A stretch of DNA of 64,000 nucleotides from Trichoderma breve. Lineage: Eukaryota > Ascomycota > Sordariomycetes > Hypocreales > Hypocreaceae. Below, piece by piece: positions 54,933 through 64,000 of the stretch. Position numbers and translations under genes: made by a program. Below the pieces are notes generated by a model. That model did not search any database. It was given only the letters and a program-made list of their open reading frames with translations, and had not been told where the DNA came from. The DNA lies in the NCBI RefSeq assembly GCF_028502605.1, contig NC_079235.1, positions 1,860,001 through 1,924,000 of the forward strand, in the 5' to 3' direction. The number at the start of each line of letters is the position of its first letter. Position 1 is the stretch's first letter.

Positions 54933-56163
54933 ATGAGCGCAGACACGGGCGAAAAAGTCAACACCCACATCATCACACTCACGCGCTTCCTTACCGAAGA
55001 GCAGATTAAGCACAAAGAAGCCACTGGTGATTTCACGTACGTTTTCAAATTTCATATGCTGCCTCTGCACTGCATGAGCATTGAATGGAAACCATCGCAT
55101 TGAATTGCCCTCCCACCTGCTATCCCGCTCTCCTACAAAGAAGCAAACAGCAAAAAAACTAACATTCAAGTCAAACAGATTGCTTTGCCATGCTCTCCAA
55201 TACTCCTTCAAGTCCATTGCCTACTACATCCGTCGCGCCACCCTCGTCAACCTGACGGGTCTGGCCGGCTCCTCCAACACCACCGGCGACGAGCAGAAGA
55301 AGCTCGACGTCATCTCCAACGACCTCTTCATCGAGGCCATGCGCTCCTGCGGCAAAGTCGCCATGCTCGTGTCCGAGGAAGAAGAGACGGAGATTCACTT
55401 CCCCCAGGCCGCCGGCGCCCGCTACATTGTCTCCTGCGACCCCATCGACGGCTCATCCAACTTGGATGCTGGAGTGTCTGTCGGCACAATCTTCGCCATC
55501 CACAAGATCCCCGACGGCGTCAACGTCGCCCGCAAGGAGGATATCCTCAAGCCGGGAACCGAGCTCGTCGCCGCCGGCTTCACAATGTACGGCGCCTCCG
55601 CCCAGCTCGTCATGACCATGAAGGGCAGCACCGTCAACGGCTTCACGCTCGACAACGGCATCGGCGAGTTCATCCTGTCCCACCCGGACATGCGCATCCC
55701 CAAATCGCGCGCCATCTACTCCGTCAACGAGGGCAACTCGCTGTACTGGGAGGACAAGACCATCAACTACTTCAACTCGCTCAAGCAGGCACAGGCAGAT
55801 GGCAAGCCCTACAGCGCGCGTTACATTGGTAGCATGGTTGCTGATGCTTATCGTACGCTTCTGTACGGAGGCATCTTTGCCTACCCGGCGGATAAGAAGA
55901 GCCCCAAGGGCAAGCTTCGTATCCTATATGAGTGTGCGCCCATGGCTTTGGTTTTTGAGAATGGTAAGTCGTCAATATCAGCAGCCCCCTTTGGTAAAAT
56001 TCGACTGGAGACTAACTTTGGCATGTGATAAGCTGGCGGCCAGGCTGTTGACAGCACAATGAACAGAATGTTGGAGGTTGTTCCAGAGCACATCCACGAC
56101 AGGTCAGGTATCTTCATGGGCAGCTATGATGAGATTGAAAAGGTCAAGTCCTTTTACAAATAA
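54933..56163 (+). CDS. fbp1: Fructose-1,6-bisphosphatase
   Basis: Exons 54933..55036, 55179..55963 and 56033..56163 give 339 aa; introns are 142 and 69 nt. It opens MSADTGEKVNTHIITLTRFL and contains the metal-binding SCDPIDGSSNLDAGVSVGTI, the region NDLFIEAMRSCGKVAMLVSE with acidic EEEET, and NEGNSLYWEDKTINYFNSL. It also has RYIGSMVADAYRTLLYGGIF and the AMP/substrate segment KLRILYECAPMALVFENAGG. It catalyses the committed hydrolysis of fructose-1,6-bisphosphate in gluconeogenesis, with Mg2+, in the cytosol. In fungi it is typically repressed by glucose and degraded by the GID ligase. Proline sits early (after the Met-Ser-Ala-Asp start none is at position 2), so a GID N-degron is not obvious from the start. 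Confidence 0.96.
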
Positions 56164-56419
56164 GCAACCCAAGCAAAAGGGATTGAATGAAAATGGGAAG
56201 AGTGGAGTGGAAAGCATGACATGAGTAAAACTGCATCATGGTCCATTGATTTGCACCAAGCATGACGTCTATATCGCCATCTCTTCTAGATGGATTCAAA
56301 TCATATAAACTTATATATAATTGTACAAATCTCATACTGCAACTTGCTGTTTTCTCCAAGTGTCCAACTTCCGAAGAGAAAGACTTAAACAGTAAAGGGG
56401 GAGAAACTCACGTAGCAAC

Positions 56420-56996
56420 TTACCAAAGCTTCGATGCAAGCATCAGTGTCTTCTGCTTCTACTCTTGATCATCCATTCTATCTCCGTACCGGTTGTCATA
56501 CTTTGCTTGAGAAAGGGGCACACCAGACACCTTGAGGAGCAAAAATGCTGCAAACACAGGACTGACGAATTGACAAAGTAGTAGTCGCGAGGATGCTCAA
56601 GACACCCCCAGATAGACCAAGGGATCGCTGTATCGGCCGTCGGTCGAGCACGCCGGCTGTCGCAGTAGCTAGGCCGATCCAGAGTGCGATTTCTCCAAAG
56701 TATGTTGGGGAACCGACAATCAGCCATCATCCTCCAATTAGTTTCATCCTTGTGTTTTCAACTCTCCCAATAGGATCTCGATTCGTAAGATTCTATACAT
56801 GCCTCTTTGAGAAAAGTCCGCTTGTCATAAACTCTTCATCATCATGTAGCTTAAGCTTCTTCTCCTTTCGCCACCGTGCATCTGCCAACACCTCGCACGG
56901 CAGCCAGAGCGACAGCCTCCCCGGCAGTCATTCTCGGGAAGTAGCAGATGACAGCACTGCCGCTGGGAACGGCGTTGAGCATAAAATCACGGGCAT
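56420..56996 (-). pseudogene. Decayed DUF1295 (steroid 5-alpha-reductase-like) membrane protein gene
   Basis: Three minus-strand pieces in changing frames fit one family in order. Piece 1 (56909-56799) reads LWLPCEVLADARWRKEKK, then HDDEEFMTSGLFSKRH. Piece 2 (about 56712-56571) reads FPN, then YFGEIALWIGLATATAG, with one extra base at 56703 that breaks the frame inside PNYFGE. Piece 3 follows another extra base at 56570: FVSPVFAAFLLLKVSGVPLS, QAKYDNRYGDRMDDQE, then TAG at 56459-56461, exactly where the family has Trp. Beyond it, KQKTLMLASKLW and TAA at 56420-56422 fit the ancestral end. Between pieces 1 and 2 an intron-like start (gtatag) has no acceptor in place. Upstream, MPVILCSTPFP (56996) may be an older part. 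The N-terminal half is gone. Family recognised from memory. Confidence 0.7.
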
Positions 56997-58310
56997 AAGC
57001 TCGAGCGAAGGCTCAGATGGCCTAGAAAAAGAAGGCAGAGGGCTTGTGGCGGATGGAAGCAAATCTGGAATCATGGCTTGTTGGTAAGAAATGCTGTGGA
57101 AGAAGGAACAAGCCAGCTTTTGGTTTTGGTGGTGGAAGAGCAATTAGTTTCAGCCTTTTGTTACAAAAAGGGGGGACACAGAGAGAAAACAGTGTGTATA
57201 AGTGTTGTGTAAGTGCGTTTTGTCTTCGGAGGATGACTGCCGGGGAAGTAAGAAAATCAAATTCTCTCCCCTCCTCCGGCCGTGAGGAACTCCGGGATTA
57301 ACAGGTCAAAAGAGAGCTCTCACGCCGCACAGCCCATGCCGCAGTCATTCCCGTCTCAAACAGCTGCGTTGAGCTCAGCATTCCCGCCAGCGACATCCGC
57401 ACCCGCGCCCGCCCGTCCACCCCCTCCCTCCTCTCAGCAAGAGAGGCCCGGCAGCCCAGGAAGCTTCGCGCCGGCGTGCGTAAGCAAAGCAGCTTCGCAA
57501 CTCGCGGGGAGATATAAGCTTAGCGCGCCGACAGCCAGGTAAGGTCACCCGGACCCGGACACGTCAACGAAGCGCTCCGATCCGGGCAGCGACATCTGAG
57601 GATCGCCACGGCGCCTTGGTAGGGCAAAGGCGGTGGCGATGCAGGGAGGCCAAGGATCGCTTGAAGGGGGGAGTGAAAGTCAGTCGAGCAGAGAGCATGG
57701 CTGCTGAGGCGATTACACGATTAGAGTCTGACTGTATTGCGTAGTTATCGGATTATGGTTGTGGTGTTAATGTTATTTTGTTGTGAGCTTGCTTTGCGTG
57801 GCAATGGCAGCTTTGGTGAGAACCGGAAAGACTACCAGCCTTGGATGAAACTAACAGCAGATAACCGATACCTAGGTATAATCAATTCAAAGCGAGGTTT
57901 TAAAATAAAATCTTTAGTAGTTTTACCTACCTGTCATTGCCGTGAGCAGGGGGTGCAGTTTGTCCGATAACAATGCAATATGGCGTTGTGGAAGAGCTAG
58001 ATCGAGCTTCAAGTGGTGACGACATCGGCGCCGCAAGCACTGCGATCCATCTGTGAGAAGCTATTCGCATGCAATTGGTCACTGTGTAGACAGACATTTT
58101 CGTTATCAAGACAGTTTCACATTCCAAGCACAATATAGGGCGTTGAATGACCAGAGCAGATGTTGATTAAGTAGTTGGTTTTGTGTAGACCAGTTGTTTT
58201 GTCAGTTTTGTTAATAACTTGTCGTAAGCCGTGTAAGTCGGCAACAAGTCAAATCGTATGCTTCATCGTTATTCCAATTGCCCATCATCAATCCAGCTGA
58301 TGCAGCTCCT
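56997..58310. other. Intergenic region
   Basis: 1.3 kb between the pseudogene and the CIA30 gene. It includes a 16-bp inverted repeat partner (57230-57245, gatgactgccgggg region) of a segment inside the pseudogene (56920-56935), with one mismatch. No living gene is seen. Confidence 0.4.
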
Positions 58311-59043
58311 TCAAATTAACCCACATAATAACCGTCGAAACCAACTACGCCGGCGATTTTGCACTTGGTCCAACGCCGCAGCTTCAACAACAGCCTTAGG
58401 ATCGTCGTCCTCTTCTTCCTCCTCAATCTCTCGCTTAGCAGCAATAGCATGGATTTCGATGGAGAAGTCCCCCTCTTGGTCTCCAAAGAAACTATTTCCA
58501 CGAGTCAATTCCTGAGTCCCCCACGCATCGAGTCATTTCAAAGGGGGTAGATCGTGATTCTCCTCACCTTCGCATCATCAACCCAACTCGCTTGACATTA
58601 GACAGGTCCAGCGGCTTCGCATCCGGCTTCGGCCTGCCTCGATACGTCGGCTTAAACGCAGACCACGGCAAAAACACCGTCTTCAAGTCAATCTCCGATC
58701 CGCCCTCCGAGACCGTGAACTCGGCCTCCCAGCTGATACCAGCCTCCTCACGCCCGTCGCCCCTCTTCGGGGGTATCTCGTCCTTGAGCGTCAGCGCGTA
58801 TCGTTTGCCATCGGCCTCGGCCACCGAAACGATGATGCCCTCATAGCCCGACAGGTCCCAGTCCAACACCCCCAAGCTATGCTGCGATGCGAAGCCGGCA
58901 CCACCAAGCGTCTGGGTATCGAGATGGCCGTAGAACCGGGCCTTTTCGGGGTTTATCACGGAGAGGTGGGACTGACTGGCGCCTCCACGGACGCGATCAT
59001 CTGAAGTGACCCATAACAAGGAGTCCCACGGCCTTTTGTCCAA
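58311..59043 (-). CDS. CIA30-domain protein (complex I intermediate-associated protein 30); 5' end unresolved
   Basis: Exons (minus) 59043..58568 and 58491..58311, with intron 58492..58567 (gtgagg...aatag). The CIA30 domain is clear: WDSLLWVTSDDRVRGGASQS, YGHLDTQTLGGAGFASQHSL, LDLSGYEG-type sequence, GKRYALTLKDEIPPKRGDGR, ISWEAEFTVSEGG, LPWSAFKPTYRGRPKPDA and RVGLMMRSFFGDQEGDFSIE. Using the acceptor before TTTCTTTGG restores the conserved RSFFG-Q-EGDF. CIA30 proteins assist assembly of mitochondrial complex I; some fungal members are related proteins without proven role. The first exon has no in-frame ATG: it is open from a TGA at about 59075 with TTG at 59043, so a short upstream exon is probably missing. 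The C-terminus is basic (NRRRSWFRRLL). Confidence 0.8.
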
Positions 59044-61118
59044 GGGGCGGGTTTCAGTTAGCCTCGATATGCTTCATTTTTTCCCTTTTTCATTTTCTTT
59101 TTTGCCCGCTCGCTTGCTTGCTGCCTCCAATGGCTTCATCTTCCCCCTTTCCCCAGTTATTCATGATATCAAGGGGTGTGCTGCGGTGCCAAGAAGGAAG
59201 AGGCAAGATTCCAAAACCCAAAGCCACCGCCGTGCGGTCTAGACTTCCGATTCGCTTCCAACTCATTCCCAATCGAGCCAATGATCAGATTAGGGCATGA
59301 TAGGCTCCCACAGTGTGTATACCAAATGAGGAAAAAAGGTAGAGGGGTGAGGAAAACAAAAATCACAAAGAAGCCATCGCGGCGCAGGCAAAAGGCGGAT
59401 AAGGAACCAGCGCAAAGTTGAGGGAGGGGAGTCTCTTACTGGTCTCCACCATACAGATAGAGCAGTTGCTGCCAGCGAGTCGTGGCGTGCATCATTGTCG
59501 AAGGAAAGAGATCGCGCAGCGGCGATTTTCTCTTTTGTTGATATTGAATTATTAATTGCAAGCAAGAGATGGCGAAGTTTCAAACTTGCTGCTCCAGAGT
59601 CCCGTAGCCTCGCCAGCGGTAGCCTTGTTGGGTCAAGATTCAATGTTGCAGCGAGTAAGTTGAGCTTCGGCTAGGTTCGTGCGGATACTCCGATCGGGCG
59701 AGACAGCTGGAGCGGAGTATTCTTACTCCGGACTTTTTCTCCAGATTCCTTAGTAATGCTCTTGGCTCTGCTCTAAGCTTCGAAAAGTCCAGCGGAGACA
59801 ACACCAACAAAGTGACAAGCCTGTCAAAACCAAACTTCGGGGGGGCGTAACAAAGGCGAGTAAATCCGATCTCAAGCCACGAGCCACAAAAGCCAGCAAA
59901 CCCAAAAAAAAAGATGTCAAATACCTACACACGCAACAAACTCGCCCAACGCCTCCATTCTCACGTGCTTGATAGGTGACGTGGGGTGGCTGCTCCTAGA
60001 AACAAAGGAAGCGCTACTTAGAAATCCTTCCTTCACGCAACACGCATGTCCATGGCAAAACAAGAAAATGCCACTTCGAGGCGCAGAAAAGCCTCCGCTT
60101 CTCCGGCCAAATTCTCCCCGCAAAAACTTTCCGTAGACAAGCAAAAAAGAATAGGGACAAAAAAGCAACGAGCCTTCGCTTGCACTCCAAGCGCCGGGCG
60201 CATGTGGCGCTACTATTTTTACCGCTGCGGCCGCAACCAAACTATCTCGAGGTAGTGTGGCTTCGTCCACATGGCAGTTGGGCAGTGAACCCAAGCCAAC
60301 CAAGCCATGCCAGTAGCGTCGCCGGTTCGTCCGCTGCGTCGGGACAGCAGCCGTTTGACTTCACTTCCAAATCATCATTTGCTTGGGTAGAGCTGTAGGC
60401 AAGCTGTAAGCACGATGCAGGCACGATGTAGGCACAAGATAAGTGTAAGAACAATGTGTGTTTTTTTGATATTTGAGCACGCTTCTAGTGCCCGATCCGT
60501 AAAGTATTCCGGCGGGGATATCTAGTATAATCCAAAATGGAGAATAAAGTAAAAAGAGAAAACACCAAAAAAGCTATATCCAACAAACCTGTGCTGAGCA
60601 TCAGGTTAGAGTACATGTACCCAAAAGACCAAGCCAGATGAGATGCTAATCACATCGATCAATCCGTTGCTCCTTGGAACGCCCGCCAACCCAACCCATC
60701 TTTCAAGTCATCCCAATTTCCACTTCGTAAAGAACACAAAAAAAAGTATAAAAAAGGTGGTAACACAAATATTGAGCTCAACCAAGGCTCCCCAAGAAGA
60801 GTGAACGAGACCCACAATCGCCATGCTATTTGTCCTCATAAAAAATAATAAAAAAGTAACCCTTTGCGCACTAGTAGTGCTGTGAACCCCGTGCATAAAA
60901 CCAGAAATCATTTTTCGTGATGTCAAATCACCACCACCTTGTTGAGTCCGATGATCGGACTCGGTGAAGAGGCGGGTAGAGTAGTTTGTGACAAGGTGGT
61001 GCATATGTACTTCGGAGTGTAGATGGAAAGGGAGGATGATGAATTGTATGAAATCTGGTGTTTTTTCTGTTTTGCGTGTTTTTTTCTTTTGTTTTGCGTT
61101 TCTGTTTTTTGCTTCCAT
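59044..61118. other. Intergenic region between CIA30-like gene and bZIP gene
   Basis: 2.1 kb with no supported gene. It should hold the missing first exon and promoter of the CIA30-like gene and the 3' UTR of the bZIP gene (to about 60.7 kb). A small tandem repeat lies at 60391-60434. Confidence 0.45.
60391..60434. repeat. Four-copy 11-bp tandem repeat
   Basis: Units agctgtaggca, agctgtaagca, cgatgcaggca and cgatgtaggca follow one another without gaps. Intergenic; function unknown. Confidence 0.8.
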
Positions 61119-62172
61119 TTAATGCTGGTGCTGCATCATGGCCGGAGATCCGGGCATGGACAGCGGGGTTGTAGGGTACTCGAAGCCCGTCTCAGAGCAG
61201 GCAGCCGAGTGGTCGTATGAGTGCGACAGAGGAGGAGTCTGTGGCATTCAGAATCAGCAACGCAGATCCCGAGAGTAGGAGAGATGCCTAGCCGAACTCA
61301 CCAGAGGGTTGGATGGGTCGTAGGGAGTGGGCATGCCCATGTCGTGAGTAGGCATGAAGCCATAGCCAATGTAGGGGCTGATGACATTGTCGGGATACAG
61401 ATCCCGCTTGATGGGCTCGCTGTAGTGTCCCAGAGGAGGCAGCGAAGCAGGCATGGCGGTGGCCGTCAGGTAGTTGGGGTAGGCCTCAGCGGTGGTCATG
61501 GTGGGATAGGCGTGAGCAGATCCGTAAGGGTTGATGAGCAGCTCATCGGGAGCCGGGTAGGTTGTGTAGGAGAAGACGGGCGGCGTGTTGGATCGCTCGC
61601 GCTCGTCGTGGTGGTGGTAGGCGGGAGGGGCAAAGGCAAGCTCCTCGTGCGACTCCATGGGAGGAGTGAATTGACCCTGAGACACGATGGCCTTGGGAGG
61701 AGTCGGCAGGCGGACGGGAGCAGGCTGGTGGGCCTTGTGTGCCTTGGAGATTGACTGGCGCTTGGTGATCTTGTTGGGGCTGGTGGCGGACTGCACTGGC
61801 GAAGGCTGCTTCTCAGCATCGCCCTCTTCGGATCCAGCGCGGCGCTCAAGGTCCTCCAGACGGCGCTTAAGCTTCTTGCCTGCAAAAGAGTGTTAGAGGG
61901 AGGGAAAAAAGAGAACAGGAAAAAAGATTGCGCTCCCAATTCCAAAGAGGCTGTGAGTGAGACATACGGTAGTTGCGCTGAGCGATGCGGTTCTGTATCC
62001 TCCTGCGCTCGGCAAGATCTGAGATCTTGGTCCAATCCTCGTCAGGGTGGGCAGAGCTGCTGAAAGCACTGCTGGTGCCGTGGTTTGAGCAGTGCCTGGG
62101 AGGTGGAGGAGCCGGTGCTGCAACTGCAGCGTAGGCGTAGGGGTGTTGTTGTGAGATGGCGTACATGGCCAT
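61119..62172 (-). CDS. bZIP transcription factor
   Basis: Exons 62172..61968, 61879..61302 and 61238..61119 give 300 aa; introns are 88 and 63 nt. It starts MAMYAISQQHPYAYAAV at the ATG at 62172. The basic region DLAERRRIQNRIAQRNYRKK (about residues 49-68), with the N-x2-A-Q-R-x-Y-R signature of fungal Yap/AP-1-like factors, is split by the first intron within the final Arg codon. A short leucine-zipper-like part follows (LKRRLEDLERRAGSEEGD) with few heptads. The rest is Pro/Ser/Tyr-rich (PPAYHHHDERERSNTPP, DVYP-type segments) and ends SMPGSPAMMQHQH. Targets are unknown. The zipper is weak, so dimerisation with another bZIP is possible. Confidence 0.88.
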
Positions 62173-64000
62173 TGTGTGATGTGTTGATGTGTTGATGATG
62201 TTGTGTAGTAGAGAGATAAGAGCCGATATGACTGTTGGTGGAGGGGTGCTGAGCAAAGGCGGCCTTGGGAAGAAAGTAAAAGAGGCTCTGCTTTGACTTG
62301 AAGAGTAAAGATGAAGATGGATGATTGGGATGAGATGTCGATTGGTATTATATAGCAGATGTGAGTCTGAGCAATTGTTGGATCGGAATGGTCATGACGG
62401 GTTGGACCAAGATGGGAGGATGAGAGAGTTAAATACTAGATGCCTCGACTTATCTGCCTGTGTCAGTCCAAAGCTCAGTGTGTATGCGACGAGACCCTGG
62501 ACGGATGCTGCAGGGCTGCATGGGGCAGGCCTTGTGAAGCCCGCCCAGCAAGGCTTTGTACTATGTAATTAGCGTTGTTCTGGAGGTGGAGGGGGGTGAG
62601 GCGTGCACTGAAAAAAGCTGTGACAGGCCATCCCGTCTACAGGAGCAAGGTCGATCGGTGCCGGGGCGTGGCGGTAGCAGGACAAGACACGAGGTTTTGG
62701 GCTGCGCGGATGGATCTGGCTGTGCGTTCTGGCTGGACAGGGGGTGCGGCAGGAGTGGCCTATGCTGCAGTAGGCACTTGCACTTGTGCCGGGGGGGTGT
62801 GGCCAGCACATCGCCGCATGTTTTGTGCCTGTTGCAGTGACGGTAGGCGATGGTGTGGGAGTCTGCAGGCAGTTGCGAGTGGGATACTGGGTGCTGGAAT
62901 ACTGCGGATAGAGCGGGGGGGGCCAGAGCAGCAAGAGGCAACAAGGGGGGGAGTGGCGCTACTGCCGCCTGTCGGGAGGCGTGAAGACCAACTCTCTAGG
63001 TCCTGCCTGCCTCTGCCTCTGCCTCTAGCCTCTAGCTTTAGGGACAGGGCACCCGGGAGGTACTTTTCTTAGTGTCAGTGCTGCCCCCCTCCCAATACGT
63101 GCCTAGCGCGTGTTTGCTGTTGTGCCGCTACTAATTGTAGCACCACATGGCTTTGGCTCTGGTCGCTGGTTTTGTCATGAGCCAAATTTGCCCGGTTTTT
63201 CGCACATCCCATCCAGTGCCAGTGCCCCATCTGGCAAGCATTCATCGCTGTCTACTCTCCCTTGCCTTGCCTGGCTGCCACTGCCACCAGACCAGCCGCG
63301 GGTCCCAGAAGAAGCGCCAAAAGGCCACTCCGCCTCTCCCGCCTCTTCCCCCCTACATGCCTGTCGTCGCCCGGGAGGTACCTGTGCCGCTACGGTTCTA
63401 TGGCCCTGTACCAGCCCGGATGCCAAACGTAGGTACCACCACGTAGGTACTCGCACCTCTCTACAGTATGATGAGCAGGATGCGACAGCCGGGGCTCCAG
63501 GCCGTGCGCCGGGGCAATTGTTGGGCCCTCTCCGCCTTTCCGCCCGACGTATACCCGCTGGCTGTCGGCACCTCGTACTCGTCCAAACATACGCTGGGCT
63601 GTTTCGCAACTCGCACCAGCATGGACTCGTACCGCCCGCAGTCCTAGGCGTGATACGATGCGGTTTTATACGATGTGATGTGATGTGAAAAGCTGCAAAG
63701 TCGCGGTATGGGGACTGGGACTGTCGGTCTGCTAGGTTACCGGCAGGCAGGACAAGTAAGGTACAAGTGGCCGGGCTAGGATGCAAAGCCAACGCTGTGC
63801 CGTCGTCGTCATAGGGCTGCGCTGACATGGCTCTAATGCTATTCGATGCTCAGAATGCTTAGCAGACACAAGCGCGAGTGCGAGTTGCTTCGACTTCTCC
63901 TATTCTTGCTAGCTAGCACACAGTTCAAGTGTCTTGTTTAGGCCCAAGCCATTGCTCCTAGTAGGGGGTAGCCTTCTAGACGTCGAGACGTTGCATTCGA
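62173..64000. promoter_or_regulatory. Upstream region of the bZIP gene to window end
   Basis: 1.8 kb. A CT microsatellite-like run (ctgcctctgcctctgcctct) lies at about 63009-63028, and GGTAC/CGTAC motifs near 63377 and 63431. The open frames here (63110-63688 plus, 63175-63828 minus) are overlapping GC-rich shadows without family features. I see no gene. Confidence 0.45.

Noticed and set aside
60708..61118. 136-aa minus-strand frame just below the bZIP stop codon
   Set aside because: It is 3' UTR; splicing of the bZIP transcript ends in a TAA at 61119 after a good C-terminal exon.
63110..63828. Overlapping open frames of about 200 aa on both strands near the right end
   Set aside because: GC-rich intergenic DNA gives open frames on both strands; neither shows conserved motifs or sensible start context.

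Overview
The window is nuclear DNA of a filamentous ascomycete. Nearly every gene is a conserved eukaryotic housekeeping gene cut by short introns (about 52 to 281 nt, GT...AG). The protein sequences look most like Sordariomycetes of the Trichoderma/Hypocreales type; that placement rests on memory of homologues, not on a search. I find 28 protein genes and one decayed gene. I find no secondary-metabolite cluster, transposon, CRISPR array, rRNA or convincing tRNA.

Layout. 1-7.4 kb: a membrane-anchored Ser/Thr-rich protein, RNA polymerase II subunit Rpb4, TRAPP subunit Trs23, proteasome receptor Rpn10, a borealin/Nbl1-like chromosomal passenger protein and ribosome factor Tma22. 8.8-18.9 kb: a 988-aa methyltransferase-domain protein, prohibitin-2, NEDD8/Rub1, elongin A and TFIIF beta. 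20.4-30.4 kb: a GH15 trehalase/glucoamylase-like enzyme, a HAD phosphatase, COPII/nucleoporin Sec13, a tyrosine phosphatase, a Nudix hydrolase and an uncharacterised protein. 31.2-36.7 kb: a small cysteine-rich secreted protein, a GPI-type sorbosone/PQQ dehydrogenase-like protein with an NDGNP minisatellite, and an ER alpha-mannosidase. 37.7-48.2 kb: a Whi2-like regulator, a G-patch splicing protein and a Kin1-type kinase. 50-62.2 kb: an SR/RRM protein, Pex11, fructose-1,6-bisphosphatase, a DUF1295 (steroid-reductase-like) pseudogene, a CIA30 complex I assembly protein and a bZIP factor.

How the genes work together. Many are arranged as divergent pairs that share a promoter region. Rpb4, TFIIF beta, elongin A, Rub1 and Rpn10 lie within about 17 kb, and all touch RNA polymerase II function or turnover; this may be chance. 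FBPase, Pex11 and the GH15 enzyme are carbon-metabolism genes.

The most interesting points are gene-structure oddities. They include a 6-nt micro-exon inside the SR-protein RRM region, a start codon split by an intron in trs23, an intron directly after the ATG of sec13, an 11-nt first exon in rub1, and a pseudogene with two frameshifts and a Trp-to-stop change. I did not find a previously undescribed multi-gene system.
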